From a virus, in the IMG/VR virus record IMGVR_UViG_3300010885_056274, positions 1 to 27,466 of that record: a stretch of DNA of 27,466 nucleotides; one strand, given 5' to 3'. Below are positions 17,065 to 25,544 of the stretch, in pieces. The notes beneath the pieces were generated by a model. That model had not been told where the DNA came from. It saw nothing but the letters and a program-made list of their open reading frames with translations, and ran no database searches. The position numbers were made by a program, and so were the translations under genes. Every line of letters starts with the position of its first letter. The first letter of the stretch is position 1.

Positions 17065-20000
17065 ATGGCACAAAAAACAGATTTAAATATCAGTCCATAT
17101 TATGACGATTTTGATGCTGAAAAAAACTTTTATAAAGTACTGTTTAATCCAGGGCGGCCAATCCAAGCAAGGGAATTAACAACTTTACAATCAATTTTAC
17201 AAAATCAAATAGAATCTTTTGGTAGTCATATGTTTAAAGAGGGATCAATGGTGATCCCAGGAAATATTGCATATGACGGACAATTCTATGCAGTAAAATT
17301 AAATCCAACTAACTTTGGAATTGATATTTCACTCTATATTGATAAGTTCTTAGGTAAAAAAGTAGTAGGACAAGTATCAGGAACGACAGCAATTATTCAA
17401 TATGTATCTTTACCTGATAATATTAATGTCGAAGATTTGACCATATATGTAAAATACATAGATTCTGATAATAATTTCATATTCAATCAATTCCAAGATG
17501 GGGAATCTTTGCTTGCAGAAGAAAATATAACTTATGGAAATACTACAATTAATGCAGGTACACCTTTCGCATCTTCAATTTCATTAAATGCAACTTCAAT
17601 AGGATCTGCGGCTTCTATTGGGAATGGTGTATATTTTATTAGAGGTTATTTTGTAAATGTAACTAAGCAGACTTTAATCTTAGATAATTATACAGATACT
17701 CCATCATATAGAGTTGGATTAAAGATTGATGAATTATTAATTAATCCAAAAGATGATGATTCTCTATATGATAATGCAAAAGGATTTACAAACTACGCAG
17801 CACCAGGTGCCGATAGATTAAAAATTAAGTTAACTTTGACTAAAAAGTTATTAAATGATCTTAATGACACCGATTTTGTTGAACTATTAAGAGTTCAAGA
17901 TGGAAAAATTAAAAAAATTGAATCAAAAACTAATTATAATCTAATTAGAGATTATATGGCTGATAGAACATATGATGAATCTGGTGATTATGCAGTAACA
18001 CCATTTACAGTCTCTGTTCATAATTCTTTGAATGATAGATTAGGTAGTAATGGATTATTCTTTGATAATGAAACTACTGATCAAAATAATACACCATCAA
18101 ATGATTTGATGGGAGTCAAAATATCTCCTGGCAAAGCATATGTGAGAGGATATGATGTAGATAAAATTTCAACAACAATTATTGATGTAGAAAAACCAAG
18201 AGAAACTGAAACAATACCAACAATGAATATTCCCTTCGAAATGGGAAATATTTTAAGAGTTAATAAGGTATCAGGAACGCCAAAACAGGGAGAAAGAGTA
18301 GAATTATACAATGAACTGAATAGTAGTGGAGATATAATAGGATATGCTAGAGCATACAGTCTCAGATTAACTGATGCAGCATATAGTGGAAATGCATCTA
18401 AATGGGATTTATGCTTATATGACATACAAACTAATACAAAATTAATTTTAAACAAAAATATAACTACCACCGAACTACCAAAATCATCTTTTGTAAAAGG
18501 TAAGAGTAGTGGTGCTAGTGGGTATGCGACTGCAGATGGTGGGAGTTCTGCAACAATATACTTGAGTCAGACTTCTGGAAAATTTTCTCAGGGTGAGCAA
18601 CTAATAATAAATGGTGTAGATTCTTCCACGTCTATCAAATCGATCACATCGTATGGGACTCAGAACATAAAATCAGTAAAACAAACTGCACCATTTGGTG
18701 GAGGAGATTTTAATGCAAATGCTTTCCTCGAAAGGTTTAATTTTCAAAATAATGTAAGTAAAGTAACTATTACTAGTGGGGGCAATGTAACTTCTGCAGG
18801 GAAAGTGTTTAGTGGTGTACGTGAAAATACGATTATTAGATATCAGAAACAAGGTTCTTCAGTAGAAACATTCAACAAAATAACATCTGTTTCTGCTACA
18901 GGATTATCGATGACTGTTGCAGCAATTACTTCTGTTCCTGGAGTTTTTGATGGTGATCTACCTTCAGGTACAATTGAACCAAATATTCAAATTGGAGCAC
19001 CGATTGTAAGAAATGAATCTACTGGATACTTATATGCCCAATTACCAGATTCAAATATATCTTCAGTAAATCTTTCAGATTCATTATTGACTATTTCTGT
19101 ACAAATTACAGGAAAAACAATAACGGGTGGCCAATTAACTCTCAATTCTTCAGACATTAGTACTATTGGAATTTCCAGTGCATTTTTTGCAGCATTTGAC
19201 GAAGAAAGATATTCAGTTCATTATTCTGCGGGAGGAATTGGTACAGTAACACCAGATTCTTTTAGTCTGAATTCAAATATAGTTACTATTAGTGGATTAA
19301 CCGATGGTAGTAATGCTACTGTAAACGCAACACTAATTAAAAATGGAATTCAAAGTAAGAAAAAGGAATATAATAGAAGTAAAATATCGAATGTTACACT
19401 TTCAAAATATTCACAATCAGGAAGTTCTAACAATTCTTCAATAAATGATGGATTAACATACAATCAATTTTATGGATTGCGAGTTCAGGATGGGGATATA
19501 AGTTTAAATTATCCTGATGTATGTAAGGTTTTGGCAGTCTATGAATCTTATGATTCGTTACCCCCATCACTAGATACAGTACAATTTACGGCCAGTGCCG
19601 ATGTTAGTACTAATGCAATAATTGGCGAAAATATAATTGGAAATACTAGCAAAGCAATTGCAAGAGTTGTTTCTAAACCATCTCTACATGTTTTGGGAAT
19701 TGTTTACCTAAATACAGAACGTTTTTCTGATGGAGAAACTGTAAAGTTTAAAGAATCAAATATAACTGTTGATATTCAATCTATTACTGTAGGAAATTAT
19801 AAAGATATTACATTCACATATCAATTAGATAAAGGTCAGAGAGATCAATATTATGATTATTCTAGATTGGTTAGAAATAAAAATACACCAGAACCTTCCA
19901 AACAATTACTAATAGTATTTGATTATTACTCAGTACCATCGAATGATACTGGGGATGTATTCACGGTTTTAAGTTATGATCAAGAAAGATTTTTAAATGA

Positions 20001-23000
20001 TATTCCATCAATTGGACCTAGAAACGTAAGGGCATCCGATACACTGGATTTTAGACCAAGAGTATCTGTTTTTACCGTTACAAATAAATCACCATTTGAT
20101 TTTGATTCAAGAGACTTTAATTCAAATCCAAAGGTTATTTTATCCTCAAATGAAAGTTCATTAATTGGATATGACTATTATCTCCCAAGAATAGATAAAT
20201 TATATCTTGATAAATTTGGTACTTTTATTCTGGAAAAGGGTGTATCATCGAAAAAACCTAGAGTTCCAAATAAAAAAGGCGATGTGATGGATATTGCAAC
20301 CATTACTTTACCACCATATTTGTACCACCAATCAGATGCTGTTGTCACTCTAATTGACAATAGAAGATTTACTATGAGAGATATTGGAAAAATACAGGAA
20401 AGAGTTTCCAATTTGGAAAGAGTTACTTCATTGTCATTACTAGAAGTAAATACACAAACACTCCAGATTCAAGATTCTGATGGAAGAAATAGATTCAAAA
20501 CCGGATTTTTTGTTGATGACTTTAAAGATTATACCTCAATTAATAGAAGATTGTCCTCAATTCAAATTAACAGTGAATCTAATGAATTAATTCCCATCAT
20601 TAGTAGAAACTCCCTCAAGTCGCAACTTGCACCAGCAACTGCACTTATTGATGGGCAATTAGATCTATCAGTTAATTATGATCTACTAGATCCAAATGTG
20701 CAAAAAACTGGAAATGCCGTAACTTTAAAATATAACTCAGTAGGTTGGATTGAACAACCATTCGCAACAAGAGTTGAGAATGTCAATCCCTTCAATGTTA
20801 TCGTATATATTGGGGACATTAAATTAGATCCAGACAGAGATTATTGGATTAGAACTATCCAACTTCCAGATAGGCATGTATCAAACACGATAGCAATGCC
20901 ATCGATAAATCTCACAAATAATGTTTCAAATAATGTTGTCAATACTACCAATAGTTCCACCAATACAACTGTTGAGAATGTTGTTTATGGTAGAGGAAAT
21001 TGGAGAGAAACAACTACTACTGATCCAACATATTCCCTATCAAGTACATCATCATCGTCAACATCATCAAGTACTGCAAATAATGGCACTATAGCGGATT
21101 ATGATACTACAATTCAAAATATAAAAGTAGCTTCTGCTGAAGAGAAGTTTATAAGATCCAGAAACATTGAGTTTTCAATAACAAACCTGAAGCCATCTAC
21201 ACAATTTTATCTATTCTTTGATTCAAATAGTGCAGTCGATTTTGTTCCAAAATTAGTAGAAATTTCTAATGATACTACATTAGCAAATTATGGTTCTTCT
21301 GGATCGTTTGTTGTTGGTGAAGAAGTTGTTGGTACTAGCAATGGTCAGAATTTAATTTCATTCCGTGTAGCAAGTGCAAATCATAAGTATGGTGCATTTA
21401 ATTCGCCATCTTCAACATATATGATAAATCCATATATTAAAAGTGAATCATTGCCATCAACATATAGTTCATCTTCAAAAGTATTGAATATTGATACATA
21501 TTCATTATCACAAGAAGCACAAGGAAAATATTCTGGTTATTTGGTCAAAGGAATGAGATTGGTTGGACAAACCAGTGGTGCAGTTGCATACGTTAAAGAT
21601 CTCAGATTAATTGCTGATAATTATGGAGATTTAATCGGTACAAGTTTCTTAAAAGATCCAAATACAACTCCACCACCTTCGGTTAGAATTGAAACTGGAA
21701 CTAAGACTTTCAAACTATCTTCAAGTTCAACTAATGCTCTTGGTCGTCCCGGAAGTAATGCAATTTCTTATGCAGAATCAAATTATAGTGCTGATGGTAT
21801 GGTTGAGCAGTGGGAAAATTTGATAACCACAACTATAAGAAATACTGATATAAACACAACTACAGTTACAACTACCAATACAACAAATATAGATCTGAAT
21901 GCTGCTACTACAACAACAGAAACAAGGTATGTGGACCCTCTCGCACAATCATTTGTTGTTGGTGGAAATGTTGAAGCACCTTCACCAACAAATACCAATG
22001 ATGATGTGAATGGTGCCTTCTTAACTGCGGTAGATTTGTACTTTGGAGCAAAGGATGAAGGAAATGCTCCAGTAAAAGTAGAGATAAGAACAGTTGAGTT
22101 AGGAACTCCAACAAGAATTAGAATTGGAAGAGACGTTACATTGAGACCAGATCAAGTTAATATATCTGATGATGCAGAGACTCCAACTAAAGTTACTTTC
22201 CCCGAACCAATTTATCTAGCACCCGGAAGAGAATATGCAGTAGTAATTATTTCGGAAACAAGTGATCAATATGAACTGTGGTGTGCAACAATGGGTGAGA
22301 AGACTGTAAATACTAAGTCATTACCAGATGCTGATAGTGTAAAGTATAGTAAGCAATTCTCGATGGGAAGTTTATTCAAATCCCAGAATGGATCTATATG
22401 GACAGCAAACCAGTATCAGGATCTTAAATTTAAACTTTATAAAGCAGAGTTTACATCACCTACTGGAACTGCATTTTTCTACAATCCAACATTGGATAAG
22501 AGTAATGGATACGTTCAAAAGTTGCCGAATAATCCATTAAAAACTTTACCAAAAACCGTTACTATCGGATTTACAACATCAACTAGTCTTTCATCAGCAT
22601 TAACAAATGGAAGAAAAACTGTAGGATCACAATCTGCTACTTATGGATATATTGTTGGTTCTGGAAGTTCTGTTGCATCAGTAGGACTTACTACTGGTGG
22701 AAGCAATTATGCTACTGATACTAATGTAGATACATTCAATATAATTGGAACAGGTTCTGGACTTGTGTTGAATATTAGTGCGACAAATGGTGTAATTACT
22801 GGAACTCCAACAATTGTAAGACGTGGGAATGGTTATGCTGTTGGTGATGTTGTTGGTATTGTAACCTCCACGGTATCTTCTAATACTGGTACTGGAGCAA
22901 ATATTACTATCAGCGGAATTACTGGATTAGATACATTACAACTTTCGGGAGTTCAAGGGAAAACCTTCAATGTTGGCGCCGGATTGAGTTATTATAATGA

Positions 23001-24402
23001 TGCCGGTCAAATTGTATCTCTTGCGAGTACTACAATTAGAAGTTTTTCAGAATCTGGAAATATAAATTCTGGCAACTATATTAAAGTTGATCATTTTAAT
23101 CATGGAATGTATTCAAATACAAATAAACTGGTTATTAGTGGTGCAGAATCTAGTGTTCCTGCAACAACACTTTCCACAAAACTTCTAAAAACTGATGTTT
23201 CTGTTGTTAGTATTGCCGATACTTCAAACTTTGGAACTTTTGAAGGGGCTTCAGTTAATGGAAACAATCCGGGATATATAAAAATTGAAAATGAAATTAT
23301 TTCATACACCTCAGTTGGTAATGGTACATTAAATGGCGTAACTAGGGCAATTGATTTGACCAAATCATTAGATTATGAAATTAATAGTTTGGTGTATAAG
23401 TATGAGATGAATGGTATTTCGTTGAGAAGAATTAATACATCTCACGATATTAGTGATTTTGGGGTAGAAATGGATAGTTATTATATTCAAATTGATAGGA
23501 CATCAAACGGTATTGACAGATCTTCAGATTTGCCAGGACTTCCAGAATTATCATTTACAAATGAATCAAATGCTGGAGGATCTAGCGTATATGCAACGAC
23601 AAATATATTGTATAATGCACTAGTTCCCAGTTATGATCTTATTACTCCAGGAAATACCTTTGCTACTGCAGTAATCAGAACTACGAGTGGTACTAGTGCT
23701 GGAGGAGATGAAACTTCATTCCTTGATAATGGATTTGAACCAGTTCAATTAAATACCCTAAATGTATTTGAATCGGTAAGATTAGTATGCTCTAAAGAGA
23801 ATGAAACTACTTATTTGGGCAATTTACCTAGAAATAAGTCATTTACTACAGGAATAACTTTAAATAGTTCTGACAAATATCTATCGCCATTAATACATTT
23901 GGGGAATTCATCTACAGAGTTTAGGAATAATCGTATAGACAATCCAATTTCGGATTATATAACGGATTCCAGATCTAATTCTATAACAAATGATCCCCAT
24001 GCAGCTTCATATGTTTCCAGACTTGTATCATTGACTCAACCTGCATCATCTCTCAAGGTTATTTTATCCGCATATAGGCATTCATCTTCAGACTTTAGAG
24101 TTCTTTATAGTTTAATTAGAGCAGATTCTAGTGAGGTTCCTCAAGCATTTGAATTATTTCCCGGATATAACAATCTACAGTACAGTGATACGAGTCAATA
24201 TTTTGTTATAGATCCGGCAAAAAATGATGGTTTACCCGATTTATTTGTTAGACCAAGTTTAGATAATGAATTTTTAGAATATCAATTTACTGCAGATAAT
24301 CTAGATTTATTCACTGGTTATGCAATTAAAATTGTAATGTCAGGAACAAATCAAGCACATCCAGTAAGAATCAAAGAACTTAGAGCAATTGCAGTACGAT
24401 GA
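17065..24402 (+). CDS. DUF4815-type virion structural protein, 2,445 aa
   Basis: The N-terminus (NISPYYDDFDAEKNFYKVLF, then PGRPIQARELTTLQSILQNQ, then HMFKEGSMVIPG) is the signature of the DUF4815 family, large structural proteins of T4-like cyanophages. Residues 1104-1128 (KIQERVSNLERVTSLSLLE) look like a short coiled coil, followed by NRFKTGFFVDDFKDY, another family landmark. Two Ser/Thr/Asn linkers (about 1280-1345 and 1587-1625) flank a beta-rich section; the second leads into YVDPLAQSF and a beta-sandwich-like segment. Gly-Tyr repeats lie at about 1869-1960 and a CxRG-like module (NEIISYTSVGNGTLNGVTRA) at about 2070-2095. The C-terminal 150 residues end in RIKELRAIAVR. It takes the place of T4 genes 9-12 between genes 8 and 13, so a role at the baseplate periphery or in fibre attachment is inferred. 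It is much longer than any T4 baseplate protein. Confidence 0.85.
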   Translation: MAQKTDLNISPYYDDFDAEKNFYKVLFNPGRPIQARELTTLQSILQNQIESFGSHMFKEGSMVIPGNIAYDGQFYAVKLNPTNFGIDISLYIDKFLGKKVVGQVSGTTAIIQYVSLPDNINVEDLTIYVKYIDSDNNFIFNQFQDGESLLAEENITYGNTTINAGTPFASSISLNATSIGSAASIGNGVYFIRGYFVNVTKQTLILDNYTDTPSYRVGLKIDELLINPKDDDSLYDNAKGFTNYAAPGADRLKIKLTLTKKLLNDLNDTDFVELLRVQDGKIKKIESKTNYNLIRDYMADRTYDESGDYAVTPFTVSVHNSLNDRLGSNGLFFDNETTDQNNTPSNDLMGVKISPGKAYVRGYDVDKISTTIIDVEKPRETETIPTMNIPFEMGNILRVNKVSGTPKQGERVELYNELNSSGDIIGYARAYSLRLTDAAYSGNASKWDLCLYDIQTNTKLILNKNITTTELPKSSFVKGKSSGASGYATADGGSSATIYLSQTSGKFSQGEQLIINGVDSSTSIKSITSYGTQNIKSVKQTAPFGGGDFNANAFLERFNFQNNVSKVTITSGGNVTSAGKVFSGVRENTIIRYQKQGSSVETFNKITSVSATGLSMTVAAITSVPGVFDGDLPSGTIEPNIQIGAPIVRNESTGYLYAQLPDSNISSVNLSDSLLTISVQITGKTITGGQLTLNSSDISTIGISSAFFAAFDEERYSVHYSAGGIGTVTPDSFSLNSNIVTISGLTDGSNATVNATLIKNGIQSKKKEYNRSKISNVTLSKYSQSGSSNNSSINDGLTYNQFYGLRVQDGDISLNYPDVCKVLAVYESYDSLPPSLDTVQFTASADVSTNAIIGENIIGNTSKAIARVVSKPSLHVLGIVYLNTERFSDGETVKFKESNITVDIQSITVGNYKDITFTYQLDKGQRDQYYDYSRLVRNKNTPEPSKQLLIVFDYYSVPSNDTGDVFTVLSYDQERFLNDIPSIGPRNVRASDTLDFRPRVSVFTVTNKSPFDFDSRDFNSNPKVILSSNESSLIGYDYYLPRIDKLYLDKFGTFILEKGVSSKKPRVPNKKGDVMDIATITLPPYLYHQSDAVVTLIDNRRFTMRDIGKIQERVSNLERVTSLSLLEVNTQTLQIQDSDGRNRFKTGFFVDDFKDYTSINRRLSSIQINSESNELIPIISRNSLKSQLAPATALIDGQLDLSVNYDLLDPNVQKTGNAVTLKYNSVGWIEQPFATRVENVNPFNVIVYIGDIKLDPDRDYWIRTIQLPDRHVSNTIAMPSINLTNNVSNNVVNTTNSSTNTTVENVVYGRGNWRETTTTDPTYSLSSTSSSSTSSSTANNGTIADYDTTIQNIKVASAEEKFIRSRNIEFSITNLKPSTQFYLFFDSNSAVDFVPKLVEISNDTTLANYGSSGSFVVGEEVVGTSNGQNLISFRVASANHKYGAFNSPSSTYMINPYIKSESLPSTYSSSSKVLNIDTYSLSQEAQGKYSGYLVKGMRLVGQTSGAVAYVKDLRLIADNYGDLIGTSFLKDPNTTPPPSVRIETGTKTFKLSSSSTNALGRPGSNAISYAESNYSADGMVEQWENLITTTIRNTDINTTTVTTTNTTNIDLNAATTTTETRYVDPLAQSFVVGGNVEAPSPTNTNDDVNGAFLTAVDLYFGAKDEGNAPVKVEIRTVELGTPTRIRIGRDVTLRPDQVNISDDAETPTKVTFPEPIYLAPGREYAVVIISETSDQYELWCATMGEKTVNTKSLPDADSVKYSKQFSMGSLFKSQNGSIWTANQYQDLKFKLYKAEFTSPTGTAFFYNPTLDKSNGYVQKLPNNPLKTLPKTVTIGFTTSTSLSSALTNGRKTVGSQSATYGYIVGSGSSVASVGLTTGGSNYATDTNVDTFNIIGTGSGLVLNISATNGVITGTPTIVRRGNGYAVGDVVGIVTSTVSSNTGTGANITISGITGLDTLQLSGVQGKTFNVGAGLSYYNDAGQIVSLASTTIRSFSESGNINSGNYIKVDHFNHGMYSNTNKLVISGAESSVPATTLSTKLLKTDVSVVSIADTSNFGTFEGASVNGNNPGYIKIENEIISYTSVGNGTLNGVTRAIDLTKSLDYEINSLVYKYEMNGISLRRINTSHDISDFGVEMDSYYIQIDRTSNGIDRSSDLPGLPELSFTNESNAGGSSVYATTNILYNALVPSYDLITPGNTFATAVIRTTSGTSAGGDETSFLDNGFEPVQLNTLNVFESVRLVCSKENETTYLGNLPRNKSFTTGITLNSSDKYLSPLIHLGNSSTEFRNNRIDNPISDYITDSRSNSITNDPHAASYVSRLVSLTQPASSLKVILSAYRHSSSDFRVLYSLIRADSSEVPQAFELFPGYNNLQYSDTSQYFVIDPAKNDGLPDLFVRPSLDNEFLEYQFTADNLDLFTGYAIKIVMSGTNQAHPVRIKELRAIAVR
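21041..21080 (+). repeat. ATC-rich trinucleotide tract encoding a Ser/Thr linker
   Basis: The tract is built from ATC/TCA trinucleotides with CAAGTAC occurring at both ends, and encodes part of the linker SLSSTSSSSTSSSTA. It is a simple-sequence stretch in which linker length could vary by whole codons. Confidence 0.6.
22670..22930 (+). repeat. Gly-Tyr beta-repeats in the DUF4815 protein
   Basis: Two copies, VGLTTGGSNYATDTNVDTF and IVRRGNGYAVGDVVGIV, are linked by a GTGSGLVLNI turn and followed by GTGANITISG. They show the same strand-GGxxY-strand-Gly turn pattern found in the giant protein, gp8 and gp14. Confidence 0.65.
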
Positions 24403-24605
24403 TAAGAGTAGAAGGACATCCAAATCTTTATAGAGATGAAAAGTCTGGAGCAATTATAAATTGCGATTCGGTTGCATATAATCAGTATGTTAATTCATTA
24501 AATGTTAGAGATTCTCAAAAAAGAGAAATTGATAATATAAAAAATGATATAAATGAGATAAAATCTTTACTTAAACAATTGTTGGAAAAAAATGAATCCA
24601 TCTAA
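24399..24605 (+). CDS. Small coiled-coil-type protein, 68 aa
   Basis: The ATGA at 24399-24402 overlaps the stop of the DUF4815 gene, so translation is probably coupled. The N-terminal half (MIRVEGHPNLYRDEKSGAI, then INCDSVAYNQYVNS) is compact and mixed; the C-terminal half (KREIDNIKNDINEIKSLLKQ) has heptad-spaced Ile/Leu and looks like a coiled coil. From memory, short proteins starting with VEGHPNLYRD are common in T4-like cyanophages next to structural genes. Its function is unknown; a chaperone or small virion component for the protein encoded just upstream is a reasonable guess. It overlaps the next small gene by 14 bases. Confidence 0.8.
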   Translation: MIRVEGHPNLYRDEKSGAIINCDSVAYNQYVNSLNVRDSQKREIDNIKNDINEIKSLLKQLLEKNESI

Positions 24606-24762
24606 TATTACTCTTAATAGTGTGAATAAATTATTTGAATATGAAAAAATTTCTAGAGAAATTGATAGTTGTGAAGATTTGATCTTATTAAAAAATATTG
24701 CAAAATCTTATGTAAAACTACATCTTGCACAACAAGAAATTCTTTCAGATATTACTAGTTAA
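24592..24762 (+). CDS. Small hypothetical protein, 56 aa
   Basis: The ATG at 24592 lies inside the end of the 68-residue gene, and the frame runs to TAA at 24760-24762, giving 56 residues starting MNPSNITLNSVNKLFEYEKI. The rest is largely helical-looking and charged (SREIDSCEDLILLKNIAKSY, then VKLHLAQQEILSDITS), with no membrane segment or known motif. It fills what would otherwise be an unexplained 157-base gap and ends exactly where the next late promoter begins. The overlap, the codon usage like its neighbours, and the lack of any competing frame support it as real. I recall similar peptides in cyanophage genomes but no function. Confidence 0.72.
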   Translation: MNPSNITLNSVNKLFEYEKISREIDSCEDLILLKNIAKSYVKLHLAQQEILSDITS

Positions 24763-24770
24763 TATAAATA
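24763..24770 (+). promoter_or_regulatory. Late promoter upstream of the neck cluster (TATAAATA)
   Basis: A perfect late promoter octamer beginning on the base after the preceding stop codon, 28 bases before the ATG at 24799. It would drive the two small beta-rich genes, gene 13 and gene 14. Confidence 0.8.
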
Positions 24771-24798
24771 AAAAGTAGATCTAAAATCTAAAGAATAA

Positions 24799-25143
24799 AT
24801 GGCAGCTGTATATGTCAATAATTTAGTAATAAATGCTGGATCCGATTTCACACAAACTTTCACTTTGGAAGGAACTGATACGAATTCCTCATTTAATTTA
24901 ACAGGATATACAGTCTCTGCTCAGATGAGAAAGTGGTCTGGAAGTTCTACTGCAATAAATTTTACAGCAAATATTGTTGATCCAGCATACAATGGTACAA
25001 TATTATTAAAATTGACTGCTACCCAAACAAAAAATATTAGACCTGGAAGATATGTGTATGACGTAATAATTACAGATTCATATGCAGTTAAAAATAGAGT
25101 TATTGAGGGTATGGTTCTCCTAAGAGAAGGAGTTACCCGATAA
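24799..25143 (+). CDS. Beta-sandwich putative virion protein, 114 aa
   Basis: The sequence alternates hydrophobic and polar residues in about eight predicted strands. Its pattern is FTQTFTLEG near the start, LTGYTVSAQMRK, then a Gly-turned LTATQTKNIRPGRYVYDVII and a C-terminal RVIEGMVLLREGVTR. This pattern (GYtvsaqmR, then T..i.pG.YvYDv, then vieG.v.l...VTR) is common in small Ig-like phage baseplate or tail proteins, including the N-terminal domain of BppU-type upper baseplate proteins. That link is from general pattern, not a search. It is the first gene after a perfect late promoter and overlaps the next gene by one base (TAATG). It occupies the region where T4 has gene wac (fibritin), but it has no coiled coil, so it is not a fibritin-like protein. 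Confidence 0.75.
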   Translation: MAAVYVNNLVINAGSDFTQTFTLEGTDTNSSFNLTGYTVSAQMRKWSGSSTAINFTANIVDPAYNGTILLKLTATQTKNIRPGRYVYDVIITDSYAVKNRVIEGMVLLREGVTR

Positions 25144-25544
25144 TGGCAGACATAAGAGTCAGAGTAGGTCAAGAAAATGCAATAAAAGTTGTTGCAAGTG
25201 TTTCTGGATCTGCCGGAGGACGAGCAGTAACTGCTGAAAATGTAATTGGTGGAATTGGATCTATTACCCAACTATCCGTAAGTGGATCGGTATCAATTGG
25301 TGGTAGTTTATCTGTAGGACAATTTTCTGTAGATAAATTTAGTGCAGGAATTGCATCAGTAACAGATAAATTATATTATCCTACATATAAATCCGGAGTT
25401 GCTTATTTTGATCCCTCCGGTCTTGTAGTTTCTACTGGAGCTGCTTCAACAGCAAATTCAATAGATTATAGCAACTATGTTCTAACGACTAATAATGTTG
25501 GAATTATCACCTGGACAAGTGTATTAGATGGAGGTACTTACTAA
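25143..25544 (+). CDS. Gly/Ser-rich putative virion protein, 133 aa
   Basis: This protein has an N-terminal beta segment (ADIRVRVGQENAIKVVAS), a Gly/Ser/Val repeat stretch around residues 40-70 (LSVSGSVSIGGSLSVGQFSV), and a C-terminal segment (LYYPTYKSGVAYFDPSGLVV, then NNVGIITWTSVLDGGTY). The alternating Ser-Val-Gly pattern is typical of fibre-like beta structures. The C-terminal YVLTTNNVGIITWTS looks like segments I recall from cyanophage tail proteins, but I cannot assign a family. It overlaps its neighbours by one base on each side (TAATG at 25141 and 25542), so it is translated in step with gene 13. A small fibre or neck appendage is possible; this is inference from composition and position. 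Confidence 0.7.
   Translation: MADIRVRVGQENAIKVVASVSGSAGGRAVTAENVIGGIGSITQLSVSGSVSIGGSLSVGQFSVDKFSAGIASVTDKLYYPTYKSGVAYFDPSGLVVSTGAASTANSIDYSNYVLTTNNVGIITWTSVLDGGTY

Noticed and set aside
24547-24554. TATAAATG and other TATAAATN octamers inside genes as late promoters
   Set aside because: The last base differs from the consensus and they fall within coding sequence. Only the intergenic TATAAATA and CATAAATA sites were kept.
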